This document shows positions 26,394 through 35,564 of a stretch of 64,000 bases of DNA, piece after piece; the stretch's first letter is position 1, and the number at the start of each line of letters is the position of its first letter. The stretch spans positions 27,202-91,201 of the forward strand of contig JAFDWO010000016.1 in the NCBI GenBank assembly GCA_018268415.1. Reading direction: 5' to 3'. The notes under the pieces were generated by a model that worked only from the letters and a program-made list of their open reading frames with translations, did not search any database and was not told where the DNA came from. This DNA is from Actinomycetota bacterium. GTDB taxonomy: Bacteria; Actinomycetota; Thermoleophilia; Solirubrobacterales; 70-9. Both the position numbers and the translations under genes were made by a program.

Positions 26394-27026
26394 TCAGCCG
26401 ACGCGGTCTTCGATCGTCGAGAACCAGATCGCCAGCACCGTCTCGGCGACCCGTCGCACCTCGGCTTTGCTGATTGCCGAGGCGATGTAGAAATTCCGCT
26501 CGCCCATCCAGGCGAGGCCTTTGGCCAGCGCCCGGGCCCCGGTCGGACCCCCGTCGTCGGGCACCCCGGCCCGCACCAGGACGTCGCCCAGCAGGTCGAC
26601 GTAGAGGTCGACGGTGCCCCGCCAGATCTCTCGGACCTCGGGGTTCGAGGGGGCATTGTCGACCGCCGCCCGCATCACCACGCCGTGGTCGAGCCACTGC
26701 TTCTCGATCCGCCGGATCGAGCGTTCGATCGTTGTCTGCGGGGGCACGTCGACTTCGGCGGCGAGCGTGTCCGCGTCGTCGCGGGTGACGCCCATCGTCC
26801 GCGCCACCAGCGCCGTGACGACCTCCTGCTTGGAGCCGAAGTAGAAGTACAGCGAGGCGCGGGAGATGCCCGCGCCGGCGGCGATCTGCTCGACCGTCAC
26901 CGGGTCGAGGCCGCGCTCCTCGAGCAGCGCCTCGGCGGCGTCGAGGATCGCCTGCTCGCGCCGGTCGCCCTTGGTCGGGTTGTCGGGTCGACGCGGTCGC
27001 TCGGCGACGGGTTCAGATGCGCTCAC
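26394..27026 (-). CDS. TetR-family transcriptional regulator (2)
   Basis: About 210 residues from GTG at 27026 (MSASEPVAER); an upstream ATG at 27146 adds 40 residues that overlap the P450 promoter. The HTH is AGISRASLYFYFGSKQEVV in the N-terminal third, preceded by ERGLDPVTVEQIAA. The C-terminal domain is of the EthR-like helical type (WLDHGVVMRAAVD). It is divergent from the second P450 operon, its likely target. No strong ribosome site is seen. Confidence 0.85.
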   Translation of the reverse strand: MSASEPVAERPRRPDNPTKGDRREQAILDAAEALLEERGLDPVTVEQIAAGAGISRASLYFYFGSKQEVVTALVARTMGVTRDDADTLAAEVDVPPQTTIERSIRRIEKQWLDHGVVMRAAVDNAPSNPEVREIWRGTVDLYVDLLGDVLVRAGVPDDGGPTGARALAKGLAWMGERNFYIASAISKAEVRRVAETVLAIWFSTIEDRVG

Positions 27027-27098
27027 GGGGGAGAGGCTAACTCTCTTCGCCGGCCCGGTACGGCACCGGCGGCGAGTCGGTGCAAAATCGACGTCGTG

Positions 27099-27126
27099 TT
27101 GACAATGGATAGTACCTGAGATATTT
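27099..27126 (+). promoter_or_regulatory. Promoter of the second P450 operon
   Basis: TTGACA (27099-27104) and ATATTT (27121-27126) are spaced by 16 bp. Between them lies GATAGTACC (27107-27115), a 9-mer also found at 48443-48451 between GntR-2 and the aldo/keto reductase. Confidence 0.6.
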
Positions 27127-27163
27127 TCCGGCGCGGGAATTGCCAACGGGAACGGAGGTTGTG

Positions 27164-28357
27164 ATGACGGTCGCCGAGCGAAGCCCTTCGTCGAGAGTCG
27201 ATCTCTACGCGGACGAGGTGCTCGAGGACCCCTGGTCCACCTATAAGGAGCTGCGCGACCTCGGGCCGGTGGTCCACGTCGAGCCGATCGACGCCTACGC
27301 GATCCCTCGCTACGCCGAGGCCCGCGAGGTCCTGCGTGACTGGCAGCGGTTCACCTCGGTCTGCGCGGTCAGCCTCAACGACCCCGCCAACGAGGCCTTC
27401 GCCGGCACCGTGCTCGCCTCCGACCCGCCGTTCCACGACCGCCTTCGGGATGTCGTCCGCGAACGGCTCTCGCCGGCGGCGATCCGCAAGCTCGACGCCG
27501 ATGTCTCCAGGCAGGCAGACGAACTGGTCGCGCGGCTGGTCGAGCAGGCCGAGTTCGACGCCCACGAGGACCTCGCCCGGTTCTTCCCGATCTCGGTCGT
27601 CGCCGACCTGATCGGCCTGCCGGACGAGGGCCGGGAGCGGCTGATGGATTGGGCCAACGCCGTCTTCAACGCCTTCGGCCCCGGCGACAACGAGCGCACC
27701 CTCGCCTCCTTCCCGCTGATCGGCGAGATGCAGGCCTACCTGGCGGAGGTCGCGACCCGCGACCGGCTGGCGCCGGGCAGCATGGGCCTGGCGATCTACG
27801 AAGCCGCCGACCGCGGCGAGATCGGCCCCGAGTCCTGCCACCCGCTGCTCTCCGCCTACGTCTCCGCCGGCATGGACACGACGATCAACGCGATCGGCTC
27901 GGCGATGCTGCTGTTCGGCGCGAACCCGGACCAGTGGGCGAAGCTGAAGGCCGACCCGGCGCTGGCCCGCAGCGCGATCAACGAGGTGCTCCGTTGTGAG
28001 GCCCCGGTCCAGTCCTTCTGCCGCCAGGCGACCGACGCCCAGGAGGTCGCCGGCAGCGAGATCCCGGCCGGCGCCAAGGTGCTGGTGATGTTCGGCTCGG
28101 CCAACCGCGACGAGCGCAAGTACGCCGATCCGGACACCTTCGACGTGACCAGGAACGCGATCGACCATCTCAGCTTCGGCTTCGGCGTCCACCGTTGTGC
28201 CGGAGCCTCGCTCGCCGGCCTGGAGATCGAGGCGATCCTCAACGCGCTGGTCCGCCGGGTGGCGACGATCGAGATCGTCGGCGAGCCGGTCCGCGCTCTC
28301 AACAACGCGACCCGCGGCCTCCACAGCCTGCCCGTCGCGGTCACGGCGCAGGGCTGA
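27164..28357 (+). CDS. Cytochrome P450 (2)
   Basis: 397 residues from ATG at 27164 behind GGAGG. Conserved parts: the canonical I-helix SAGMDTTINA (A235-T240) with the acid-alcohol pair, NEVLR (E274-R277) of helix K, and haem loop FGFGVHRCAGASLA with Cys345. The N-terminal layout (DPWSTYKELRDLGPVVHV) recalls CYP199/P450s that O-demethylate methoxybenzoates, so dealkylation of an aromatic ether is plausible (inference). No ferredoxin or reductase follows; the PDR-type reductase at 19.98 kb could serve. It heads a run of eight tightly packed genes. Confidence 0.93.
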   Translation: MTVAERSPSSRVDLYADEVLEDPWSTYKELRDLGPVVHVEPIDAYAIPRYAEAREVLRDWQRFTSVCAVSLNDPANEAFAGTVLASDPPFHDRLRDVVRERLSPAAIRKLDADVSRQADELVARLVEQAEFDAHEDLARFFPISVVADLIGLPDEGRERLMDWANAVFNAFGPGDNERTLASFPLIGEMQAYLAEVATRDRLAPGSMGLAIYEAADRGEIGPESCHPLLSAYVSAGMDTTINAIGSAMLLFGANPDQWAKLKADPALARSAINEVLRCEAPVQSFCRQATDAQEVAGSEIPAGAKVLVMFGSANRDERKYADPDTFDVTRNAIDHLSFGFGVHRCAGASLAGLEIEAILNALVRRVATIEIVGEPVRALNNATRGLHSLPVAVTAQG

Positions 28358-28367
28358 GGCGGGGCGG

Positions 28368-29534
28368 ATGGCGGGCGCGGAGCAGATCGTCGTCGCGGGC
28401 GCGGCGGCGACGAAGTTCGGCCGCCGGCCCGAGCTCGAGATCGCCGAGCTGGGCGTCGAAGCGGCGCGCGCGGCGCTCGCCGACGCCGGCTTCGAGCCCG
28501 CCGACGTCGATGCGATCTACGTCGGCACCTTCCTCGCCCAGTCGCTCAACCGCCAGGGTGTGCCGGCCTCGCTGATCGCCAACCTGCTCGACCTCGGGCC
28601 GGTGCCGGCGACGACGCTCGAGGGGGCCTGCGCATCGGGCACGATAGCCCTCCGCCACGGGATCCTGGCGGTGCGCGCCGGGAGCGCCCGGGTGGTGCTC
28701 TGCGTCGGCGTCGAGCAGATGACCGGCGCCGCCACCGAGGCCGTCACCGGCGCCCTCGGCGAGGCCTTTCGCCGCGACCCCGACCAGGAGGCCGGGCTCA
28801 CCTTCCCCGGCTTCTTCGGCCTCGTCGCCGACGCCCACGGCGCCCGCTACGGGACCGGCCGCGAGGAGCTGACCGCGGTCGCGACGAAGAACCGCGCCCA
28901 CGGCGCCACCAACCCGCGGGCGATGTTCGCCGAGGCGGTCGACGCCGAGCGGGTCGAGACCTCGCGCTTGATCGCCGACCCGCTGCGGGTCTTCGATTGC
29001 TCGCCGATCGCCGACGGGGCGGCCGCCGCGGTCGTCTGCCGCGAGAGCGACGCGCCCCGGCGGTCGCGCGCGATCAGGGTGCTCGCCTGCGAGCAGGCCT
29101 CCGGCCCGGTTTCGACGATCGACGCAGGCGAGGACCTGACTTCCTTCGTGGCCACCCGCGCCGCCGCCGCGGCGGCCTACGCGACCGCCGACGTGAAGCC
29201 CGCCGACCTCGACGTGGTCGAGGTCCACGACTGCTTCACGATCGCCGAGATCGTCGACTGCGAAGACCTCGGGATCCTGCCCCGCGGCGAAGCCGGCCCG
29301 GCGATCGTCGCCGGCGCCACCCGGATCGCCGGCGGCGAGCCGGTCGTCAACCCGAGCGGCGGCCTGCTCTCGCGTGGCCACCCGGTCGGCGCCACCGGCC
29401 TCGCCCAGGTCCACGGGCTGGTCGCCCAGCTGCGCGACGAGGCCGAGAACCAGGTGCCCGGCGCGCGGCTCGCGCTCTCCCACAACCTCGGCGGCACCGG
29501 TGCCGCCGCGACCGTCACCGTGCTCGCCTCGTGA
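28368..29534 (+). CDS. Thiolase family protein (SCP2/lipid-transfer type)
   Basis: 388 residues from ATG at 28368, 10 bp after the P450 stop. Motifs: the nucleophile EGACASGTIAL, HDCFTIAE and the C-terminal SGGLLSRGHPVGATG. The HDCFT variant is typical of SCP2-thiolases, which usually pair with an OB-fold (DUF35) protein. It could thiolytically cleave or form a beta-keto-acyl-CoA. Its stop overlaps the GTG of a 64-residue OB-like partner, matching that pairing. Confidence 0.9.
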   Translation: MAGAEQIVVAGAAATKFGRRPELEIAELGVEAARAALADAGFEPADVDAIYVGTFLAQSLNRQGVPASLIANLLDLGPVPATTLEGACASGTIALRHGILAVRAGSARVVLCVGVEQMTGAATEAVTGALGEAFRRDPDQEAGLTFPGFFGLVADAHGARYGTGREELTAVATKNRAHGATNPRAMFAEAVDAERVETSRLIADPLRVFDCSPIADGAAAAVVCRESDAPRRSRAIRVLACEQASGPVSTIDAGEDLTSFVATRAAAAAAYATADVKPADLDVVEVHDCFTIAEIVDCEDLGILPRGEAGPAIVAGATRIAGGEPVVNPSGGLLSRGHPVGATGLAQVHGLVAQLRDEAENQVPGARLALSHNLGGTGAAATVTVLAS

Positions 29535-29725
29535 GCGCCGGGCCGCAGGCCGGCGCCGTCGTGGTGGCGACCACGGCCCTCCGCGTCCCCCTGCCCGGCA
29601 AGCCGCCGGGCGAGGTCGTGGCGCTGGTCGAGACCGACGCCGGGCGGCGCCTGGTGACCCTTGCAGTTGACCCCGATCGACGACCGAAGCCCGGCGAGAC
29701 CGTCGAAGTCGGCTTCGAAGACTAA
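29531..29725 (+). CDS. 64-residue OB-fold-like thiolase partner (DUF35 C-terminal type)
   Basis: The GTG start overlaps the thiolase stop (GTGA at 29531-29534) and the stop TAA is at 29723-29725. The pattern GEVVALVETDAGRRLVTL...KPGETVEVGFED matches the C-terminal OB part of DUF35 proteins that accompany thiolases. The N-terminal zinc ribbon (four Cys) is absent; the protein has no Cys at all. The reading is supported by the tight coupling and by the family's known pairing, but sequence similarity was judged by eye only. Confidence 0.68.
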   Translation: MSAGPQAGAVVVATTALRVPLPGKPPGEVVALVETDAGRRLVTLAVDPDRRPKPGETVEVGFED

Positions 29726-29736
29726 GAAAGGCAAGC

Positions 29737-30588
29737 ATGTTCCGAACCTCCGAAGTCGTCTACGACGACCTCATCTGGGCCGAGGCGCCGCGTTGGCACG
29801 ACGGCGTGCTCTGGATCTCCGACACCCAGGGCTCGCACCTGGTCGAGATCGCCGGCTCCGAGGTCACCGTCCACGACGTCTCGCCGCCGGTCAACGGCAC
29901 CGCGCCGGCGCCCGACGGGACGCTGGTCGGGGCGCGGATGGCGGGCGCCCGGGTCGACCGCTTCGACGGCCAGGAGTGGACGGTCCTCGCCGATCTCGGC
30001 GCCGCCGTCGGCGCCGGCCGCCTCGGTGACCTGACCCGGCGCAGCGACGGCACCGTCTACGTCGACGACCTCGGCAGCCAGGACCACAGCGGCAAGGTCG
30101 AGGCCACGGGCCGCCTGATCAAGGTCGATCCGCAGGGCAACGCTGCGGTCGCCGCCGACGGGATGACCTTCCCCAACGGCCTCGCCCTGATCGAAGGCGA
30201 GACGACGCTGGTCGTCGCCGAGACCTTCGCCGGCCGGCTCCGTGCCTGCACCGTCGCCGCCGACGGCGGGCTCTCGGCACCGCGGCCCTGGGCCGACCTC
30301 GGCGCGGCCCTCGGCGAGGAGTACAAGCCGGACGGGATCTGGGCCGCCGCGGACGGCTCGGTCTGGGTCGGGACCACCACCGGTGAAGCCTTCGTCCGGG
30401 TGCGCGAGGGCGAGGTCCTCGAGCGCATCGACGTCGACGGCTTCGCGATCGCCTGCTGCCTCGACGACGACGGCGCCTTCTACGGGACCGTCGCGGTCAG
30501 CACCGACCCGGAGAAGACGGTCTTCGAAGCGGTAGCCGAAAAACAGCTGCGGGCCTGGGTCGAGCGCCACCCCCGCGCCGACGCCTGA
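29737..30588 (+). CDS. SMP-30/gluconolactonase-like protein (1)
   Basis: 283 residues. Six-bladed beta-propeller features: EAPRWHDGVLWISDTQG at the start (metal Glu in AEAPRW), FPNGLALIEGETTLVVAET (metal Asn) and PDGIWAAADGSVWVG (metal Asp). These metal-dependent lactonases open sugar or other lactones in the cytosol. It lies 11 bp after the OB-like gene, with a weak AAGGCAAGC ribosome site. A second member at 46.7 kb faces the ABC importer. Confidence 0.88.
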   Translation: MFRTSEVVYDDLIWAEAPRWHDGVLWISDTQGSHLVEIAGSEVTVHDVSPPVNGTAPAPDGTLVGARMAGARVDRFDGQEWTVLADLGAAVGAGRLGDLTRRSDGTVYVDDLGSQDHSGKVEATGRLIKVDPQGNAAVAADGMTFPNGLALIEGETTLVVAETFAGRLRACTVAADGGLSAPRPWADLGAALGEEYKPDGIWAAADGSVWVGTTTGEAFVRVREGEVLERIDVDGFAIACCLDDDGAFYGTVAVSTDPEKTVFEAVAEKQLRAWVERHPRADA

Positions 30589-30618
30589 CCACGAGCCGAA
30601 AGCCGAAGGAGAGAGAAG

Positions 30619-32142
30619 ATGGAGAGCAGCACCCCCCGGATCGACGTCGACGTCGCCGTGATCGGCTGCGGGACCACGGGCCTCACCCTGGCGTCCCTGC
30701 TGGGCAAGGCGGGGATCAAGGTCGCCGCAGTCGATCGTTCCCGCCTGCAGGTCCCGCACCCGCGCGCCACCCACCTCGACGACGAGACGATGCGCGCCTT
30801 CCAGGCGCTCGGGCTGCAGCACCTCGAGCCCCGCTTCTCGCCGGTCGGCAAGTACCGCTTCTACGACCGCCGGTGGCGTACCTGCATGGAAGTGCCGCTC
30901 GACCGCGGCTACACCGAGCAGGGCTGGCGCTCCAATTACATGTTCCACCAGCCCGACTGGGAGGCGACGGTCCGCGGCGAGCTGAACGACTCAAGTAGCG
31001 CCGAGATCTTCTTTGGCTGGGAGGTCACCGAGCTGAGCGAGGCCGAAGGACGGGTCGAGGTCATCCTCCAGGAGGTCTCTTCCGATCAGCAGCGCGCCCT
31101 CAACGCCGGCTTCGTCGTCGGCGCCGACGGCGCCGGGTCGTTCGTGCGCGGCGCCATGGGCTGCGAGCTGACCGACTACGAAGCGACCCACCGCTCGCTG
31201 ATCGTCGACATCATGCCGCTGGTCGAGCTGCCGGCCGACCTGCCCGACCGCGACACCTTCATCCAGGGCGGCATCACCAACCCGCTGACCTACGTGCCGA
31301 TCGCCGCCCCGCGGCTGCGCTTCGAGCTGATGCTGCGGCCCCAGGACGACTCGCGCGAGTTCGAACGCGTCGACCGCGCCTACCAACTGCTGGCGCCCTG
31401 GTTCAAGGCCGACGAGTACCGGATCCTCCGCGACGACGTTTACGAATGGCGCTCGATCGTCCCCTCGCCCTGGCGCCGCGGGCGGATGATGATCGCCGGC
31501 GACGCCGCCCACACGATGCCGCCGATGCTCGGCCAGGGCATGTGCTCGGGGATCCGCGATGCGCTCAACCTCGCCTGGAAGCTGCCCCGCGTGGTCCGTG
31601 GCGAATCGCCGATCGAGCTGCTCGACACCTACGAGAGCGAGCGCCGGCCGCACACGACGACGTTCGTCGAGATCTCCGCCCGGCTGGCCAACGAGATCGA
31701 GCACCTGCAGCCGGAAGCGCCGCCGGAGGGGATCGCGCCGCCGGTGCAGGAGAGCGAGGTGCTGCGCCCGCAGATCGGGCCGGGGGTGCGTGACGACGCC
31801 GCCGAGCCGACCGGCGTCCTCAGCGCCCAGCCGAAGCTCGACGACGGGCGGCTGCTCGACGACGCGGTGGGCTTTCGCTTCGCCGTCGTCGGCGACCCGG
31901 AGACGATCGCGGCGGCCGGCGAGGGCACCCGATCGGCCTGGGAGAGGCTCGACGTCGCGGTGCCCGCGGGGCGGCACGAGGAGGTGATCGAGTGGGTGCG
32001 GAGCCTCGGCGCCGGCGCCGTCGTGATCCGGCCCGACCGTTATATCTTCGGCCTCGCCGAGAGCGGCGCCGACCTCGACCGCCTCACCGACCGGCTCGCG
32101 GCCCAGTTGGCCGGCGCCGGGCTCGCCGCCGAAGCGGCCTGA
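30619..32142 (+). CDS. FAD-dependent hydroxylase, PheA/MhpA class (2)
   Basis: 507 residues; GAGAG-type ribosome site before the ATG. It has FAD fold VAVIGCGTTGLTLAS (G16-G21), DG motif VVGADGAGSFVRGA, GD motif AGDAAHTMPPMLGQGMCSG, and a C-terminal thioredoxin-like tail ending RPDRYIFGLAESG. It is clearly a closer paralogue of the gene at 37.1-38.6 kb than of the other two hydroxylases (shared ATHLDDET, RAFQ and FYD blocks). It hydroxylates a phenolic or similar ring with NAD(P)H (family knowledge). Confidence 0.91.
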   Translation: MESSTPRIDVDVAVIGCGTTGLTLASLLGKAGIKVAAVDRSRLQVPHPRATHLDDETMRAFQALGLQHLEPRFSPVGKYRFYDRRWRTCMEVPLDRGYTEQGWRSNYMFHQPDWEATVRGELNDSSSAEIFFGWEVTELSEAEGRVEVILQEVSSDQQRALNAGFVVGADGAGSFVRGAMGCELTDYEATHRSLIVDIMPLVELPADLPDRDTFIQGGITNPLTYVPIAAPRLRFELMLRPQDDSREFERVDRAYQLLAPWFKADEYRILRDDVYEWRSIVPSPWRRGRMMIAGDAAHTMPPMLGQGMCSGIRDALNLAWKLPRVVRGESPIELLDTYESERRPHTTTFVEISARLANEIEHLQPEAPPEGIAPPVQESEVLRPQIGPGVRDDAAEPTGVLSAQPKLDDGRLLDDAVGFRFAVVGDPETIAAAGEGTRSAWERLDVAVPAGRHEEVIEWVRSLGAGAVVIRPDRYIFGLAESGADLDRLTDRLAAQLAGAGLAAEAA

Positions 32143-32147
32143 GCGCG

Positions 32148-32861
32148 ATGGCGATCGCGCTCTACTGGATCCCCGGCAGCTGTGCCCGGGTGCCGTTCGT
32201 CGCGCTCGAGGAGGCGGGGGTGCCGTTCGACCTCCGGCCGATCAACCGCTACCGCGGCGAGCACGAAACCGAGGCCTACCTGGCGATCAACCCGAAGGGG
32301 AAAGTGCCCGCGCTGGTCCTCGACGACCTCGTCGTCACCGAGGTCCCCGTGGTCGTCCAGAGCCTCGCCCGGAGGTTCCCCGCCGCGAACCTGCTGCCGG
32401 GCGGCTCGGAAAGCGACGGGATCGAGGCGCTCAGCCTGATGGCCTGGTTCGCCAGCGGCCTCCATCCGACCGCGGGCCGCTTCCGCTTCCCGCGCCTGGG
32501 ATCGGCGGAAGCGTCCGCCGCGGCGGGAATCCGCGCGCAGGCGCGTGAGGACCTGAGGAAGGGATTCGCGATCCTCGAGCGCCGGCTCGAGGGCCGCGAG
32601 TGGTTCTTCGACGACTGGTCGATCGTCGATGCCTACGCCTTCTACATCTGGTTCCGCGTGGTCGGGTCGGGGCTCGACGGATCGGAGTTCCCCGGCTACG
32701 CGGCGCACGCGCGCCGCTGCGAAGCGCGTCCGAGCGTGTCCCGCGTCCTCGATCGGGAGGAAGTCGAGTTCGCCCGCTACGAAGCGGAAGGCATCCTCCC
32801 GGCCGATCTGCCCCCGCACCAGGCGGGCCGCCTGCCCGCCCGAGGAAAGGAAGGATCATGA
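32148..32861 (+). CDS. Glutathione S-transferase-like protein
   Basis: 237 residues from ATG at 32148, 5 bp after the hydroxylase stop. The N-terminal thioredoxin fold has YWIPGSCARVPFVALEEAG with a Ser-Cys pair at the usual catalytic site, followed by NPKGKVPALVLDD (cis-Pro). The all-alpha C-terminal domain has WFFDDWSIVDAYAFYIW. Actinobacteria generally lack glutathione, so the thiol may be mycothiol or another, or the role may be isomerase-like (inference). Its stop overlaps the next ATG. Confidence 0.84.
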   Translation: MAIALYWIPGSCARVPFVALEEAGVPFDLRPINRYRGEHETEAYLAINPKGKVPALVLDDLVVTEVPVVVQSLARRFPAANLLPGGSESDGIEALSLMAWFASGLHPTAGRFRFPRLGSAEASAAAGIRAQAREDLRKGFAILERRLEGREWFFDDWSIVDAYAFYIWFRVVGSGLDGSEFPGYAAHARRCEARPSVSRVLDREEVEFARYEAEGILPADLPPHQAGRLPARGKEGS

Positions 32862-33877
32862 GCAACGATCGGATCATTGCCGTCGAGGAGCACTTCGCGA
32901 CCCGGCGCTACCTCGAGGCCGCCGCCGAGCTCGACGTCTGGTCGGGCGACGAGCTGGAGATGGCGCAGATGCGCGGGCCGTTCCTCGCCCCCTGGATGAT
33001 CGAAAGGCTCGGCAACCTCGAGGCCCGGCTGGCGGTGATGGACGAGTCGGGCACCGACCTCGCGGTGCTGAGCCTGAACCCGCCGGGGGTTCAGCCCTAC
33101 GAGCCCGTGGCCGCGGCGACGGCGCTGGTCGAGAGCGCCAACGAGGAGATGGCGGAGGCGGTGCGCCGGCACCCGGACCGCTTTGCCGGGCTCGGCGCGG
33201 TCGCCCCGCAGGACCCCGACCACGCGGCCCGCGAGATCGACCGGATCATGGGCCCGCTCGGGCTCGCGGGGCTGATGATCTGCTCCCACACCCGCGGTCT
33301 CTACCTCGACGACCCTTGCTACGAGCCGCTGTTGGCGGCGGCCGAGGAGCACGGGGCGACGATCTACCTGCACCCGCGCTACCCGAGCGCGCAGATGATC
33401 GCCCCCTACCGGGACTACGGCATGGTCGCGGCTGTCTGGGGCTACCAGGCCGACGCCGGCACGCACGCGGTGCGGCTGATCCTCAGCGGCGTGCTCGACC
33501 GCCACCCGCGCCTGCGGTTCGTCCTCGGCCACCTCGGCGAGGGCCTGCCGCTGTGGATGCAGCGGCTCGACAATCGCTATGCCTTCGCCTACGAGGCGGC
33601 CGCCGCCGACCTCGGGATGGTGAAGCTGGAGCTGACCCCGAGCGAGTACCTGCTGCGCAACTTCGCCGTCACCACGAGCGGGATGGACGATCCCGAAGCG
33701 CTCGCCTTCGTCCTCGGCCGGGTCGGCGAGGACAACGTGCTGTTCGCGGTCGATTACCCCTACGAGGACAGCAATGCCGCCACGCGGTTCCTGTGTGATG
33801 CCGAGCTGACCGACGCGCAGCGGGCGAAGATCAGCCACGCGAACGCCGAACGCCTCTTCAGGGGCCTCCTCTCGTGA
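32858..33877 (+). CDS. Dihydroxybenzoate (gamma-resorcylate) decarboxylase-like amidohydrolase
   Basis: 339 residues in an ATGA overlap with the GST gene behind GAGGAAAGGAAGG. IIAVEEHFAT (E-x-H metal site), the LGHLGEGLPLWMQRLDNR block and LFAVDYPYEDS near the end are the hallmarks of the dihydroxybenzoate decarboxylase branch of the ACMSD family. These Zn/Mn enzymes remove CO2 reversibly from hydroxylated benzoates. Next to FAD hydroxylases this suggests decarboxylation of a hydroxybenzoate to a di- or trihydric phenol (inference). Confidence 0.88.
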   Translation: MSNDRIIAVEEHFATRRYLEAAAELDVWSGDELEMAQMRGPFLAPWMIERLGNLEARLAVMDESGTDLAVLSLNPPGVQPYEPVAAATALVESANEEMAEAVRRHPDRFAGLGAVAPQDPDHAAREIDRIMGPLGLAGLMICSHTRGLYLDDPCYEPLLAAAEEHGATIYLHPRYPSAQMIAPYRDYGMVAAVWGYQADAGTHAVRLILSGVLDRHPRLRFVLGHLGEGLPLWMQRLDNRYAFAYEAAAADLGMVKLELTPSEYLLRNFAVTTSGMDDPEALAFVLGRVGEDNVLFAVDYPYEDSNAATRFLCDAELTDAQRAKISHANAERLFRGLLS

Positions 33878-34641
33878 CCACCGGGCACGCCGTCCCCGCC
33901 CTCACCGCGATCACCGGTGGCAGCGGCTCGATCGGCCTCGCCACCGCGCAGGCCCTGCTCGACGCCGATCCCGCTGCCGCCGTCGCCCTGCTCGACCTGC
34001 GGCCCGGCGACGCCGCTCGCGAGCTGCTGGACGCCGAGCCCACCCGCGCCCACTTCGTCGCCTGTGACGTCACCGATCCGGTCGCCGTCGCCGCGGCGTT
34101 CGCGCGGATCGAGGAGATCGGCACGCTGGGCGGCCTCGTCTACGCCGCCGGGCTGGTCGACAACTCCGACAGCACCGACCTGGAGTTCGAGCGCTGGCGC
34201 GCGGTGCTCGCGGTCAACCTCGACGGGGCGATGCTCTGCAACCAGGAGGCGGGCCGGCGCATGCTGGCCGCCGGCAGCGGGGCGATCGTCAACATCGCCT
34301 CGATCGCGGGCCGCTTCGGCCACCCGCGGCGGCTGCCCTACTCGGTCGGCAAAGCGGCGATCGGTGCCCTCACCCGGACCCTCGCGGTCGAGTGGGCGCA
34401 GGGCGGGGTGCGGGTCAACGCCGTCGCCCCGGGCTACGTCGACACGCCGATGGTGGCCGAGGGCGAACGGCTCGGCCTCTTCTCGCGCGAAGGGGCGGCC
34501 GCGATGCACGCGATGAAGCGCCTCGCGGCGCCCGCCGAACTGGCCGATCCGATCGTCTTCCTGCTCTCCTCCGCGGCCGCCTTCATCACCGGCGAGACGC
34601 TCTACGCCGACGGCGGCTTCAGCGTCCTCAAGGCCTCCTGA
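33874..34641 (+). CDS. Short-chain dehydrogenase/reductase (2)
   Basis: 255 residues, GTG start in a GTGA overlap. Cofactor motif AITGGSGSIGLA (T-G-x3-G-x-G), YAAGLVDNS, NIASIAGRFG and active site YSVGK, then GYVDTPMV and the C-terminal GETLYADGGFSV. It is a classical 250-residue SDR using NAD(P)H. It ends the P450-2 operon; a 92-bp gap with an AT-rich box follows. Confidence 0.9.
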   Translation: MTTGHAVPALTAITGGSGSIGLATAQALLDADPAAAVALLDLRPGDAARELLDAEPTRAHFVACDVTDPVAVAAAFARIEEIGTLGGLVYAAGLVDNSDSTDLEFERWRAVLAVNLDGAMLCNQEAGRRMLAAGSGAIVNIASIAGRFGHPRRLPYSVGKAAIGALTRTLAVEWAQGGVRVNAVAPGYVDTPMVAEGERLGLFSREGAAAMHAMKRLAAPAELADPIVFLLSSAAAFITGETLYADGGFSVLKAS

Positions 34642-34665
34642 CGAGCCGATCTCTGGCTAGTGCAC

Positions 34666-34682
34666 GTAATATATAATCGATA
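34666..34682 (+). promoter_or_regulatory. AT-rich promoter box of the FAH/ligase operon
   Basis: GTAATATATAATCGATA contains TATAAT at 34672-34677. The FAH ATG is 57 bp further on, behind a strong GGAGGAGGT. It belongs to the set of AT-rich boxes of the island. Confidence 0.6.
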
Positions 34683-34733
34683 AGATCGTGTTGCCACCAG
34701 GGATTTGATGATGATGATGGAGGAGGTAGTCGC

Positions 34734-35564
34734 ATGCGCTTCACCACGGTCAGGACCGCCGTCGGCACCAAGGCCGCGCGGGTCGAGGGGGAGGAGCTGG
34801 TGCTCCTGCCGTACGCCGACGTCAGCGAGCTGCTCGCCTCGGGTGAGGACTGGCAGGCGAGGGGAGGCGCCGCCGACGGCGAGAGGGTGCCGCTGGAGGG
34901 GGCCGAACTGGCGCCTCTCGTGCCGCGCCCCGAGAAGATCTTCTGCGTCGGCCTGAACTACCGCGACCACGCGGCCGAGGCGAACCTCGAGCTGCCCGAG
35001 TACCCGACCGTGTTCGCCAAGTTCGCCCGCGCCCTGATCGGGCCCGAGGACGAGCTGGTGCTCCCCGACCCCTCGATCTCGACCTGGGTCGACTGGGAGC
35101 TCGAGCTCGGCGTCGTCGTCGGCTCGCCGATCCGTCACGCGTCCCCCGAGGAGGCCCTGGCGGGCGTCGCCGGCTACACGATCGTCGACGACATCTCGAT
35201 GCGCGACTGGCAGCTGCGCACCTCGCAGTGGCTGGCGGGCAAGACCTTCGAGGCCTCCACCCCCGTCGGCCCCTTCCTCGTCACCCCCGACGAGGTCGAC
35301 CCGACCGCGGGCATGGCGATGAAGCTGACCGTGAACGGCGAGACGATGCAGGAATCCTCGACCGATCAGCTGGCGATCGGGGCGGCCGAGGTCCTGTCCT
35401 ACATCAGCAAGATCGTCACGCTGGTGCCCGGTGACCTGATCGCCACCGGGACCATGGCCGGGGTCGGCCACGTCCGCACCCCGCCGGTGTACCTGACCGA
35501 CGGAGACTTGGTCGAGTGCTCGATCGAGGGGCTCGGCTCGCAGACGACGCGGGCGCGTCTGTGA
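34734..35564 (+). CDS. Fumarylacetoacetate hydrolase (FAH) family protein (2)
   Basis: 276 residues; GGAGGAGGT lies 7 bases upstream of the ATG, one of the best ribosome sites in the window. Motifs: FCVGLNYRDHAAEA, DWELELGVVVG (metal E-x-E), DDISMRDWQLRTSQWLAGK and PGDLIATGTMAGVG. It hydrolyses or decarboxylates a diketo-acid type intermediate with Mg2+ (family). Its stop overlaps the GTG of a CoA ligase. Confidence 0.9.
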   Translation: MRFTTVRTAVGTKAARVEGEELVLLPYADVSELLASGEDWQARGGAADGERVPLEGAELAPLVPRPEKIFCVGLNYRDHAAEANLELPEYPTVFAKFARALIGPEDELVLPDPSISTWVDWELELGVVVGSPIRHASPEEALAGVAGYTIVDDISMRDWQLRTSQWLAGKTFEASTPVGPFLVTPDEVDPTAGMAMKLTVNGETMQESSTDQLAIGAAEVLSYISKIVTLVPGDLIATGTMAGVGHVRTPPVYLTDGDLVECSIEGLGSQTTRARL

